In this document: positions 34,269 to 43,196 of the stretch, one piece after another | Layout of the letters: the number at the start of each line of letters is the position of its first letter | Numbering within the stretch: the first letter of the stretch is position 1 | Assembly (NCBI RefSeq): GCF_030546645.1 | Contig: NZ_JAUOTO010000003.1 | Span: 340,956-404,955, forward strand | Length of the DNA stretch: 64,000 nucleotides | Direction: 5' to 3' | Source: Flavitalea plasmicola | GTDB lineage: Bacteria; Bacteroidota; Bacteroidia; Chitinophagales; Chitinophagaceae | The notes under the pieces: model-generated | Seen by the model: only the letters and a program-made list of their open reading frames with translations | Told to the model about the DNA's origin: nothing | Databases searched by the model: none | Translations under genes and position numbers: made by a program

Positions 34269-36773
34269 ATGAGCAGCTCCAACAAACCCGTGGTGGTTGT
34301 CATCGGCAATGGCATGGTGGGCCATAAGTTTTGTGAGAAATTGATGGCGGCCTCGCCTTCCTTCCAGATCGTCGTCTTTGGCGAAGAGCCCAGGCCTGCC
34401 TATGACCGGGTGCACCTGAGCGAGTATTTCAATGGCAAGTCGGCCAATGACCTGAGTCTTTCCATGGCGGGCTGGTTTGATGCAGAACAAGACATCGTGT
34501 TGCATGTAGGCGATCCTGTCAGGGAGATCGACAGGACGGCAAAGGTCATTCACTCGCGAAAAGGCATTATCCAGCCTTATGATTTCCTGGTGCTGGCCAC
34601 CGGCTCTGCCGCCTTTGTACCGGACATTCCCGGTATTGAGAAGCAAGGTGTGTTCGTTTACCGCACGATCGAGGACCTCGACCTTATCAGGGCCTATGCG
34701 AGGGAGGCCCGCAACGGAGCCGTGATGGGGGGCGGCCTCCTGGGGCTGGAAGCCGCCAAGGCATTGCTGGACCTGGGAATCTCCCATCCCCATGTCATCG
34801 AATTTGCATCCCGCCTCATGCCCCGGCAGATAGACAGCGCCGGTAGTCATATACTGGAGGCGCGGCTCAAAAAATTAGGATTGCAGCTCCACCTCAACAA
34901 GACTACTCTTGCCGTGGAAGGCGAGGGTAGGGTCAAATCCCTGCGGTTTGCGGACGATACTTCGCTGGACCTGGATATGCTGGTCATTTCCGCGGGTATC
35001 CGTCCCCGTGATGAGCTGGCGCGGCTGGCCGGTCTCCAGGTAGGCACCCGGGGCGGCATCCTGGTGAATGAGAAAATGCAGACCAGCGACCCGCAGATCT
35101 TCGCCATCGGGGAATGCGCCCTGGTAGCGGGCATGGTCTATGGTCTGGTGGCGCCGGGCTATGAAATGGCGGATGTGGTGGCAGCCAATCTGGCCGGAGG
35201 GCACAAAACGTTCACCGGCTTTGATATGAGCACCAAGTTGAAGCTGATCGGCGTGGATGTGGCCAGTTTCGGGGACGCTTTCGTCGGCGAGCCGGACAGC
35301 AGGACCATTGTATTCGAAGACAGGCACAAGGGCATCTATAAACGCATCAATATTACGGGTGATGGGACACGTCTGCTGGGAGGCATTCTCATTGGGGACG
35401 CCGCTGCCTATAATATGTTATTACAGACCGTCAATAACCGATTGCCCCTGCCCCCGGACCCGGAAGACCTGATCCTTGGGAGCCGGGGCGGCGCCGGATC
35501 CGGCGCTGGTGTGATGGACCTGCCGGACGATGCCCTGATCTGTTCCTGCGAATCCGTCACCAAAGCCGCCATCTGTCAGGCAGTGTCGGAAAAAGGCATC
35601 GAAACCATCGATGGCATGAAGAAATGCACCAAAGCAGGTACGGGCTGCGGCGGTTGTGTGCCCCTGGTGAAGGACCTCATTGCCGGCGAACTAAAAGCCA
35701 ATGGCCGTTATATCCGTAATGTGATCTGCGAGCATTTCGACCAGTCCCGGCAGGAGCTGCTGCACCTGATAAAGCTGCATGACGTGAGGACCTACGACGA
35801 AGTGCTGGGCCGCTGGGGGAAGGGCGATGGTTGCGAGGTATGCAAGCCGGCGGTCGCCAGCATACTGGCCAGCTGCTGGAACGACAATATTCAGCAACAG
35901 GCGGTCATCCAGGACAGCAACGACCGTTATCTCGCCAATATCCAGAAAGGCGGCACCTATTCAGTTGTGCCCCGCATCCCGGGCGGGGAGATCACCCCCG
36001 AAAAGCTCATCGTACTGGGAAAAGTCGCCAAAAAGTACCATCTCTATACCAAGATCACAGGCGGTCAGCGCATCGACCTCTTCGGCGCGCATGTAAGCGA
36101 CTTGCCCGATATCTGGGAAGAGCTGATCGCGGCAGGGTTTGAAAGCGGACATGCCTACGGCAAGGCCTTACGAACAGTGAAGAGCTGCGTCGGCAGCACC
36201 TGGTGTCGCTTTGGCCTTCATGACAGCGTCAGCTTCGCCATCGAAGTCGAGGAAAGGTACAGGGGTATCCGGGCTCCCCATAAGATCAAGGGGGGCGTCA
36301 GCGGCTGTATCAGGGAATGTGCCGAGGCGCAGAGTAAGGATTTCGGCATCATCGCGACGGAGAAAGGATGGAACCTGTATGTCTGCGGCAACGGCGGCTC
36401 CAAACCCCAGCACGCACAGCTGCTGGCGACCGACATCGACCAGGCCACGGTCGTCCGCCTGCTGGACCGGTTCCTGATGTTCTATATACAGACGGCCGAC
36501 CCGCTGACGCGCACAGCCACCTGGCTGAATAAAATGGACGGCGGTATGTCCTATCTGAAGAACGTGGTCGTTGAGGACAGTCTTGGCATGGCTGCGCAAT
36601 GGGAGGAGGAGATGCAGGCGCTCGTGGATAGTTACAAATGCGAGTGGAAGGAAGTAGTGGATAACCCGGCCCTCCGGCAACGCTTTGTCCACTTTGTGAA
36701 TGCCCCCCGGAAAAAGGACCCTACCGTGGCATTCGACAGTATGCGGGGGCAGATAAAAGCAAAAGAGTGGTAA
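34269..36773 (+). CDS. nirB: Assimilatory nitrite reductase large subunit
   Basis: 834 residues. The FAD/NAD(P)H domain (about 5-400) has VVVIGNGMVGHKF and a second dinucleotide motif GGGLLGLEAAKAL. A BFD-type [2Fe-2S] domain starts at C425-x-C427 and ends in CTKAGTGCGGC. The sirohaem/[4Fe-4S] domain has C640-x5-C646 and C680-x3-C684. Electrons pass from NAD(P)H through FAD and Fe-S to sirohaem, reducing nitrite to ammonium in the cytoplasm. nirD follows after 24 nt. All key ligands are present. Confidence 0.97.
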   Translation: MSSSNKPVVVVIGNGMVGHKFCEKLMAASPSFQIVVFGEEPRPAYDRVHLSEYFNGKSANDLSLSMAGWFDAEQDIVLHVGDPVREIDRTAKVIHSRKGIIQPYDFLVLATGSAAFVPDIPGIEKQGVFVYRTIEDLDLIRAYAREARNGAVMGGGLLGLEAAKALLDLGISHPHVIEFASRLMPRQIDSAGSHILEARLKKLGLQLHLNKTTLAVEGEGRVKSLRFADDTSLDLDMLVISAGIRPRDELARLAGLQVGTRGGILVNEKMQTSDPQIFAIGECALVAGMVYGLVAPGYEMADVVAANLAGGHKTFTGFDMSTKLKLIGVDVASFGDAFVGEPDSRTIVFEDRHKGIYKRINITGDGTRLLGGILIGDAAAYNMLLQTVNNRLPLPPDPEDLILGSRGGAGSGAGVMDLPDDALICSCESVTKAAICQAVSEKGIETIDGMKKCTKAGTGCGGCVPLVKDLIAGELKANGRYIRNVICEHFDQSRQELLHLIKLHDVRTYDEVLGRWGKGDGCEVCKPAVASILASCWNDNIQQQAVIQDSNDRYLANIQKGGTYSVVPRIPGGEITPEKLIVLGKVAKKYHLYTKITGGQRIDLFGAHVSDLPDIWEELIAAGFESGHAYGKALRTVKSCVGSTWCRFGLHDSVSFAIEVEERYRGIRAPHKIKGGVSGCIRECAEAQSKDFGIIATEKGWNLYVCGNGGSKPQHAQLLATDIDQATVVRLLDRFLMFYIQTADPLTRTATWLNKMDGGMSYLKNVVVEDSLGMAAQWEEEMQALVDSYKCEWKEVVDNPALRQRFVHFVNAPRKKDPTVAFDSMRGQIKAKEW

Positions 36774-36797
36774 ATATCATCTTATAATTTTTCTCAC

Positions 36798-37139
36798 ATG
36801 GAATCAAATGCAAAATGGAGGCTGGCCTGCCAGGTAGAGGACGTGCCGTCCGATGGCGGGGCCTGCGTCAGCTTTGGGGACGAGCAGATAGCGATCTTTA
36901 ATTTTTCCCGGCGCAATCAATGGTATGCGACGGAGAACAGGTGTCCCCACAAACAACAAATGGCCCTGTCCCGTGGAATGACAGGCAGCACGGGCGAACA
37001 ATGCGAGCCCAAGGTGGCTTGTCCATTTCATAAAAAAACGTTTTCGCTGGTGACGGGGGAGTGCTTAAGCGGAGATGAGTATAAGATCAGGACTTATCCG
37101 GTGAAGGTAAAGGATGGGAAGGTGTATATTTGCGCATAA
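36798..37139 (+). CDS. nirD: Nitrite reductase small subunit with intact Rieske ligands
   Basis: 113 residues, NirD length, with a Rieske-like fold. It keeps all four ligands for a [2Fe-2S] Rieske centre: C49-P-H51 and C75-P-F-H78. E. coli NirD, by contrast, lacks the cluster ligands. A Cys-free Rieske fold is the rule in the enterobacterial NirD group, so here the subunit may carry a real cluster and an additional electron-transfer step. It lies directly behind nirB and just ahead of moaCB. Confidence 0.92.
   Translation: MESNAKWRLACQVEDVPSDGGACVSFGDEQIAIFNFSRRNQWYATENRCPHKQQMALSRGMTGSTGEQCEPKVACPFHKKTFSLVTGECLSGDEYKIRTYPVKVKDGKVYICA
37125..37132 (+). promoter_or_regulatory. -7 promoter box inside the end of nirD
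   Basis: TATATTTG, a perfect match 15 nt before the moaCB ATG, overlapping the last codons of nirD. It would let the cofactor genes be expressed without nirBD. Confidence 0.5.
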
Positions 37140-37147
37140 ACCAGGAC

Positions 37148-38098
37148 ATGCGCGACATCTCCCACAAACAGATCACTCTCCGCACCGCCGACGCCATGGG
37201 CGTCCTCTTTTGTGCTCCCGCCACCATCGATCTCATCCGCAATGACCAGCTGCCGAAGGGCAATCTCTTCGATGTGGCCCGGGCTGCCGCCTTTCTTGGC
37301 GCCAAAAACACGCCGCAATTATTACCGCATTGCCATCCTGTGTCTATTGACGGCATGGACATGCAGTTTGAGTTCCTGGACAGTCTGGTCCACGGCGAAC
37401 TGCTGGATGCCCCTGTTTTCACCCGTACGGGTATCCTAATCAGGGGACAGGCCCGCAGCATCGGGCGCACCGGCATCGAAATGGAAATATTGATGGGGGT
37501 ATCCGTCGCGGCCCTGGAGATCTATGACATGCTCAAGCCGGTGGACAAGGAACTGGAGATCGGCCACATCCGTTTGCTGGAAAAAAAAGGAGGCAAGAGC
37601 GACAGGGAAAGGTACTTTGCCACACCCCCTTCCTGCGCTGTGCTGGTATGCTCCGACTCCACGGCAGCAGGCAAAAGAGAGGATAAAAGCGGAAAGATCA
37701 TACAGGAGATGCTGGGCCTGGCAAATGCACAGGTGAAATATTACGATGTCGTGCCTGATGAAAAGTTACGCATCCAGGAGAAGATACGGCAATGGGTGGC
37801 GGAGGACATACAATTTATTTTTACCACAGGTGGGACAGGGCTTGGTCCCCGTGACAATACAGTCGGCGCGGTGAGGGAGATCCTGGAAAGAGACGCCGAG
37901 GGCATCACAGAAGCCATGCGGGCTTACGGCCAGATGCGCACACCCATGGCCATGATGAGCAGGGCCGTGGCCGGCTCCATCGCCCAAACGCTCATCGTCA
38001 CGCTTCCGGGCAGCAGCGATGGCGCCCGGGAATCGCTGGAAGCCATCCTGCCTGCCGTCTTCCACGCGCGTAAGATGATGAAAGGAGGAGGGCACTGA
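37148..38098 (+). CDS. moaCB: Bifunctional molybdenum cofactor protein MoaC-MoaB/MogA
   Basis: 316 residues from ATG 37148. The MoaC domain (about 1-150) has AAAFLGAKNTPQLLPHCHPV, the pterin-forming site. The MoaB/MogA domain (about 160-316) has VLVCSDSTAAGKREDKSG and TTGGTGLGPRD. MoaC makes cyclic pyranopterin monophosphate with MoaA; MoaB/MogA adenylylates molybdopterin. The fusion covers two separated steps of one pathway. The TTG at 37130 lies inside the promoter box and was rejected. moeA follows after 2 nt. Confidence 0.94.
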   Translation: MRDISHKQITLRTADAMGVLFCAPATIDLIRNDQLPKGNLFDVARAAAFLGAKNTPQLLPHCHPVSIDGMDMQFEFLDSLVHGELLDAPVFTRTGILIRGQARSIGRTGIEMEILMGVSVAALEIYDMLKPVDKELEIGHIRLLEKKGGKSDRERYFATPPSCAVLVCSDSTAAGKREDKSGKIIQEMLGLANAQVKYYDVVPDEKLRIQEKIRQWVAEDIQFIFTTGGTGLGPRDNTVGAVREILERDAEGITEAMRAYGQMRTPMAMMSRAVAGSIAQTLIVTLPGSSDGARESLEAILPAVFHARKMMKGGGH

Positions 38099-38100
38099 TC

Positions 38101-39285
38101 ATGATAAGTTATAAGGAAGCCCAGGCAGTGGTGAGAGCGAAAGCCCATACGTTCGGGACGGATATCATTTCCCTGGACCAGGCTCAGGGACGTGTGCTGA
38201 GCACCGTAATACGCGCCGACCGGGATTATCCCCCTTTCAACCGCGCTTCCATGGATGGATATGCGATGCGCTGGGAAGATCTCCAGAAAGGCATCCTTGA
38301 ATTCCAGGTAGTCGAGACTGTTTTCGCCGGCGCCGCCGCCACCAGGGACCTTCCGCCAGGCGCCTGCTACAAGATCATGACAGGCGCTCCTGTGCCTGCC
38401 GCAGCCAATGTGGTCATACGAAGGGAAGACACGGAAGAAAGGGACCGCACCGCACTGGTGCAGCGGATCCCCGACCGCCCGTTCCTCAATATTGCCCGGC
38501 AGGGAGAAGACCTCTCCCAGGGCGGGATCGTCATCGACCAGCCCTGTATTTGCGAACCGTCCATTGTGGGACTACTGGCATCCCTTGGACAAAATGAGCT
38601 GGCGGTCGCACGGCTGCCGCGGATAGCCATCGTTACCACAGGAAATGAAGTAGTACCCGTAGAGGCGCCGGTGGGACCGGCCCAGATACGGAACAGCAAC
38701 CGCTGGCTGCTGCAATCTCTTTTAAAAAAATGGCAGATCGACCCCTGGTGCTATCAGCACGCACCCGACGACAAGGCATCCCTCAAAGCGATGCTGGAAA
38801 AAGCGCTCCGGGCCGATGTCGTTGTTCTTTGTGGCGGCGTTTCCGCAGGCGATGCGGATTACGTCCCCGAAATGCTGGAGGCTTCGGGCGTACATTGCCT
38901 CTTTCACAAAATGGCTATCAAACCGGGCAAGCCCGTCTGGTGCGGGACAACGGCTGAAAATACCATGGTCTTTGCCTTGCCAGGCAATCCATTTTCCTGT
39001 CTGGTAGGTTTTATATTGCTGATCCAGCCTTATTTACAGGCTTGTTTTGGCCTGCCCCTTCCGTCCCCGCTGAGCCTGCCCCTCGGCAGCTTTAAAAAGA
39101 AGCAGACGCCGCTGGATGAATTCTTCCCGGTACGCATACACGGAGAACCAGCCCATCTGCAGCTTGTTTCGCTGAATGGCTCCGGAGATATCCGCCTGGG
39201 CATGCAAGCCAATGCATTGGCCCTCCATCCGGCAGAGCGTCCGGACCTGGCCGCGGAAACCCCCGTAATGTATTTTAGTCTGTGA
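38101..39285 (+). CDS. moeA: Molybdopterin molybdenumtransferase
   Basis: 394 residues. It has the family motifs DRDYPPFNRASMDGYA (domain III), GVSAGDADYVPEML with the catalytic loop, and GNPFSCLVGF. MoeA inserts molybdate into adenylylated molybdopterin made by MogA, so it acts right after the upstream gene's product. It overlaps the end of the FNR-like gene by 11 nt on the opposite strand. Confidence 0.95.
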   Translation: MISYKEAQAVVRAKAHTFGTDIISLDQAQGRVLSTVIRADRDYPPFNRASMDGYAMRWEDLQKGILEFQVVETVFAGAAATRDLPPGACYKIMTGAPVPAAANVVIRREDTEERDRTALVQRIPDRPFLNIARQGEDLSQGGIVIDQPCICEPSIVGLLASLGQNELAVARLPRIAIVTTGNEVVPVEAPVGPAQIRNSNRWLLQSLLKKWQIDPWCYQHAPDDKASLKAMLEKALRADVVVLCGGVSAGDADYVPEMLEASGVHCLFHKMAIKPGKPVWCGTTAENTMVFALPGNPFSCLVGFILLIQPYLQACFGLPLPSPLSLPLGSFKKKQTPLDEFFPVRIHGEPAHLQLVSLNGSGDIRLGMQANALALHPAERPDLAAETPVMYFSL

Positions 39286-39994
39286 TCGATTTTTGGCTCT
39301 GACCTTCCGATTCGCGGGTAAGCTCCTTCAGTTTGTGGGCATCCATCAGGGCGATGCTCTTACCTTCCGTTCGGATCAGCTGTTCTTCCGTGAACTCATT
39401 GATGATGCGAAAGACCGTTTCATAGGTAGTGCCTGCAAAAGAAGCCAGGTCCTGGCGGCTGAGGGATACGTCGATGAAGCCATTCGCGGTGACGCCAAAC
39501 TTATCCTGCAGCGCGAGCAGCGCCTGGGCAATACGCCCCTTCACCTGCATATGGGCCAGGTTCCGCATCTTCCGCTCTGACTCCTGCAACTCATCTGCGA
39601 AGAATAACAGGAGCTGGTAAATGAATTCGTAATTCACCTTTAAGGCAGACTGGAAAAAATTCAGGTCGATATAGCACACCTGCACAGGCTCGATGGCGGT
39701 GGCCGAAATAGGGTAATACACATTGTGCCCCAGACCACGGTGCCCGAGAATATCCCCTTTTTGAGCAAACCGTATGATCAGCTCTTTTTCTTCTCCCCAT
39801 TTTTTATGCACTTTTACCTTCCCGCTATACACGAAATAAATGCCTTTTACGGCTTCCCCCTCTTCGAAGATCAATTCCCCTTTCTTATAATGGAACGTTT
39901 TTCTATTGGCATCGACGGCAGGCAGCCATTCGGGAAGACATCTTTTGCACAGAAAGCAGCTTTTCAGATCACAGGTATGATTAATTTTCTTCAT
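39275..39994 (-). CDS. FNR-like Crp-family regulator with N-terminal cysteine cluster
   Basis: 239 residues. The N-terminus carries C8-x4-C13-x2-C16-x2-C19, and C107 lies in the cNMP fold at about the position of E. coli FNR C122. This gives enough ligands for an oxygen-labile [4Fe-4S] cluster. The sensor domain is at about 30-150. The HTH (179-200, SRQDLASFAGTTYETVFRI) keeps E192 and R196 of the FNR recognition helix. It probably senses oxygen or NO and controls the nitrate genes on either side. Its own promoter region has an inverted repeat at 40026-40045 (AGTAGG/CCTACT). Confidence 0.9.
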   Translation of the reverse strand: MKKINHTCDLKSCFLCKRCLPEWLPAVDANRKTFHYKKGELIFEEGEAVKGIYFVYSGKVKVHKKWGEEKELIIRFAQKGDILGHRGLGHNVYYPISATAIEPVQVCYIDLNFFQSALKVNYEFIYQLLLFFADELQESERKMRNLAHMQVKGRIAQALLALQDKFGVTANGFIDVSLSRQDLASFAGTTYETVFRIINEFTEEQLIRTEGKSIALMDAHKLKELTRESEGQSQKSITD

Positions 39995-40361
39995 GTCCAG
40001 AGCTTTGCGATTTTGCCGGCGTAAAAGTAGGGTTGATTACCTACTATTCGCTACATTAAATAAATAAATATATGTTAGTTTGACTCCAAAATGATGGAAA
40101 TAGAACATAAATATCTTATTTTTATGATACAAGTAATGTTTTTATAGATTAATAATTTTTAGACAGCCGATATATATTAAATGTAATTTAATTTAATATG
40201 TTTAAAAGCTGCTCCCGTCTACGATCGCTCTCCCCGTCTACGATTGCCTGCCGTGTGGAATACCGGCACTTACCGGTATATAAATAAAGCCCCGGAAGAG
40301 GTTCAGTCTATCCGAGGCTTGAAGGATAAAATGATGGCTCATTTTAAACCAAAACAAATTT
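39995..40361. other. 367-nt AT-rich intergenic region with candidate regulator sites
   Basis: It holds an inverted repeat AGTAGG-N8-CCTACT (40026-40045) containing a TTGAT half-site, placed over the likely start of the FNR-like gene (near-box TACTTTTA on the minus strand at 40022-40029). A second inverted repeat is CATAAA-N9-TTTATG near 40107-40127. No coding frame of credible composition was seen. This is the shared control region between the regulator and the porin-narK-nasC operon. Confidence 0.5.
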
Positions 40362-41861
40362 ATGATGAAAAAGAGAGATTTCATCGTCGCATCTGTACTC
40401 CTGGCATTTTTGGGAAAACCCTTCTCCGGACGGGCCCAATTTTCTCTGACAGGACAGCTGCGCACCCGCACCGAAGTTCGTGACGGCTATGGCACCCTGG
40501 AGACGAAAGGAAACACACCGGCTTTCTTCACCTCCCAACGGGCTCGCCTCAATTTCAATTATCGCTCCCCGAGAGTGATCTTCCAGGTTTCTTTACAGGA
40601 TGTGAGGGTATGGGGCGCCGATGCCTCCACCATCAACAATGCCGACGGCAACCGGCTCAGCCTCCACGAAGCATGGGCAGACATTATCCTGGCCAATGTA
40701 AAGGATAGCGCCCTGCCCAAAAGCGCCGTCGAGTATTTCAGCATCAAGATCGGGCGCCAGGAACTGGTCTACGACGACCAACGGCTATTAGGCAACCTTG
40801 ACTGGCTGCAACAGGCAAGACGCCATGACGCCGTCGTATTTAAATTGCTGCACAAAGGCTGGCAGGCAGACCTGGGGGCGGCATTCAATCAGAATTCGGA
40901 CGCGGTGGGTTATAACGGCACCTACTATACGCCGGCAAACCTCCCTGCTTATGTGAAAGACAGTAAAGGGAACCTGGCCCCCACGCCCGCAGGACTGGTA
41001 CCCCTGGCAAATGCGGCCGGTCTCAGCGCCAGGACGGGTACTCCGCTGCTGGCCAGCGCTGCCGGTACCAATGGGATGAACCAGGATTATAAATCCATGC
41101 AGTTCCTCTACCTGGCTAAAAAATTCAGCAGCACCCGGATCGCAGGTCTGGCGTTTGCCGACGAATTTGGAAAATACAGCCTCGACTCTGTGCGCAATAT
41201 CGCCGGCGCGGACACCGGCTTTATATATGGCCGCCGCTTTTCCCACAGTGGGGTGAATGCCCGCCTCACCGCCGGCGCGCTGCTGACCAGCCAGCTGGAC
41301 GCGCAAAAAGCATGGACCCTGCAGGCCGGCTACTACTACCAGATGGGCAAAAACAAGGACGGTATCAGCCTTGGCGCTTACACCACTACGTTATCCATTG
41401 CATATGCGAGGCAGACCCTTTCATGGACGGCCGGCTGGGATTATGTGGCCGGCGGCTTCGACCCGTTGTATGGCACGCCTCATAAATTCTGGGGGGCCAT
41501 GGACTATTTCTATGCAGCCTCCGGCTCACCTGCCGCAGGCCTGAACAATCCTTTCCTGAAAGGGAAGTACACTTCGCCCGGGAAAAGGTTCAGCGCGGAG
41601 CTGGCCTATCATTATTTCGGGCTGGCAAACGATCAGAAGGATGCGAAGGGCAATGTGCTTTCCAGGTACCTGGGCAGCGAAGTGGACGCCACCTTCAGCT
41701 ATGGCCTGAATAAGATCACCAACCTGGAGCTGGGAGCATCCTGGATGGCCGCCACGCACAGCATGGAATATGCCAAAGGCATCACCCCTGGCGCCGCCCG
41801 CCTGAATGCCAGCTGGGCCTACCTGCAGGTGAATATCCGCCCCGACTTTTTCAGCAAATAA
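40362..41861 (+). CDS. AlgE/alginate-export-type outer membrane porin
   Basis: 499 residues. A signal peptide ends near GRAQ. The barrel starts FSLTGQLRTRTEVRDGYG and has many amphipathic strands with GRQELVYDDQRLLGNLDWLQQARRHDAV, a signature of the alginate-export family. In this position, 30 nt ahead of narK and nasC, it is more likely a nitrate/nitrite or small-anion channel than an alginate exporter (inference). The first two codons are ATG ATG, so 40365 is an alternative start. Confidence 0.85.
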   Translation: MMKKRDFIVASVLLAFLGKPFSGRAQFSLTGQLRTRTEVRDGYGTLETKGNTPAFFTSQRARLNFNYRSPRVIFQVSLQDVRVWGADASTINNADGNRLSLHEAWADIILANVKDSALPKSAVEYFSIKIGRQELVYDDQRLLGNLDWLQQARRHDAVVFKLLHKGWQADLGAAFNQNSDAVGYNGTYYTPANLPAYVKDSKGNLAPTPAGLVPLANAAGLSARTGTPLLASAAGTNGMNQDYKSMQFLYLAKKFSSTRIAGLAFADEFGKYSLDSVRNIAGADTGFIYGRRFSHSGVNARLTAGALLTSQLDAQKAWTLQAGYYYQMGKNKDGISLGAYTTTLSIAYARQTLSWTAGWDYVAGGFDPLYGTPHKFWGAMDYFYAASGSPAAGLNNPFLKGKYTSPGKRFSAELAYHYFGLANDQKDAKGNVLSRYLGSEVDATFSYGLNKITNLELGASWMAATHSMEYAKGITPGAARLNASWAYLQVNIRPDFFSK

Positions 41862-41891
41862 CAAGATACCTCCATCTATAAAATTATTCCG

Positions 41892-43196
41892 ATGACTACT
41901 CCGACAACTAACCAACCCCTGAATTCCATCCGGCTTTTTTCGCTGGGAAGTATACAAATGCGTACTTTTCATGTTACATGGCTGATGTTCTTCGTATGCT
42001 TCTTCGGATGGTTCGGCCTGGCTCCGCTTATGCCGACGGTCCGCACCGACCTGGGGTTGTCCAAGGCACAGGTAGGAAATATCATTATCGCATCCGTCTC
42101 TTCCACCATTTTGGCGAGATTGATCATCGGCAGGCTTTGCGATAGCTGGGGACCGCGCAAGACGGCGGTACGGCTGCTGCTGGTGGGTTCCATACCCGTG
42201 TTCTTCGTAGGATTGGCGAAAGATTACACCACCTTCCTCATCTTCCGTTTTGCCATCGGCATTATCGGCGCCTCCTTCGTCATCACTCAATTCCATACGT
42301 CTATGATGTTTGCTTCCAGGATCAAGGGCACGGCCAACGCCATTACGGGCGGGTGGGGTAACCTGGGCGGCGGCGTGACCAACATGGTGATGCCCCTGAT
42401 ATTCGCAGCTATCGTCGGCTTTGGTTATACCAAGCATGAAGCCTGGCGCTATGCTATGATCGTTCCGGGCCTGATGATGCTCATCATCGCCTTTCTCTAT
42501 CACCGCTATACGAAGGACACGCCTGCCGGCAATTTTAAAGACATCGGCCGCAGCGCATCCGCAGGCAAGACCGACTGGTCCGCCCTGGCCGACTGGAGAG
42601 TTTGGGCCCTTACGCTAGCCTATGGCTGCTGCTTTGGCATGGAGATCACTTTCGACAACGTTGCCTCTCTCCACTTTGTGGATTCTTTTAAGCTGTCTCA
42701 AAGCAGTGCGGGTTTCTGGGCCGGTATATTCGGATTTATGAACCTGTTTGCGCGCGCCCTGGGAGGTATCGTGTCCGACAGGATAGGGGGCCGCTGGGGG
42801 CTCCAGGGTAAAGGTTTCCTGTTGGCCGGCGTGCTGCTGCTGGAAGGCATAGGCCTCATCGCCTTCGCTTCTGCCGGAACTTTTGCGCTGGCCATCGCCT
42901 TTATGCTGTCCTTCGCCCTCTTTCTGAAGATGGCTAATGGGGCGACTTATGGTATTGTACCGTTCATCAATGAAAAGAACATCGGGCTTATCAGCGGCGT
43001 CGTAGGCGCAGGCGGTAACCTGGGCGGCATGCTTTTCGGATTTCTCTTCAAGTCGGAATCCATCAGCTACGTACAGGCTTTTACCTACATAGGCATCGCC
43101 GTTATAATCGTATCCCTGGTGATCCTGGCCACCCGCTTCCGAAGCGCAGCAGCGCCTTCCGGAGAATTAGCCAGGGTAGAAACGGCATTTTCATGA
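41892..43196 (+). CDS. narK: NarK/NasA-type nitrate/nitrite transporter (MFS)
   Basis: 434 residues with about 12 TM helices. It has the nitrate signature GGWGNLGGG in TM5 and its second copy GAGGNLGGM in TM11, and the substrate Arg context (RFAIGIIGASF). It imports nitrate for the reductase encoded next. The stop overlaps the nasC start (ATGA). N-terminal residues 1-23 are non-membrane and may be a late addition; an internal start at Met23 (MRTFHVTWLM) is possible. Confidence 0.94.
   Translation: MTTPTTNQPLNSIRLFSLGSIQMRTFHVTWLMFFVCFFGWFGLAPLMPTVRTDLGLSKAQVGNIIIASVSSTILARLIIGRLCDSWGPRKTAVRLLLVGSIPVFFVGLAKDYTTFLIFRFAIGIIGASFVITQFHTSMMFASRIKGTANAITGGWGNLGGGVTNMVMPLIFAAIVGFGYTKHEAWRYAMIVPGLMMLIIAFLYHRYTKDTPAGNFKDIGRSASAGKTDWSALADWRVWALTLAYGCCFGMEITFDNVASLHFVDSFKLSQSSAGFWAGIFGFMNLFARALGGIVSDRIGGRWGLQGKGFLLAGVLLLEGIGLIAFASAGTFALAIAFMLSFALFLKMANGATYGIVPFINEKNIGLISGVVGAGGNLGGMLFGFLFKSESISYVQAFTYIGIAVIIVSLVILATRFRSAAAPSGELARVETAFS

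Noticed and set aside
41526-42503. Open frame (325 codons) on the minus strand across the porin and narK
   Set aside because: Antisense to two well-supported membrane proteins; the sequence is hydrophilic and His-rich, as expected of a shadow.
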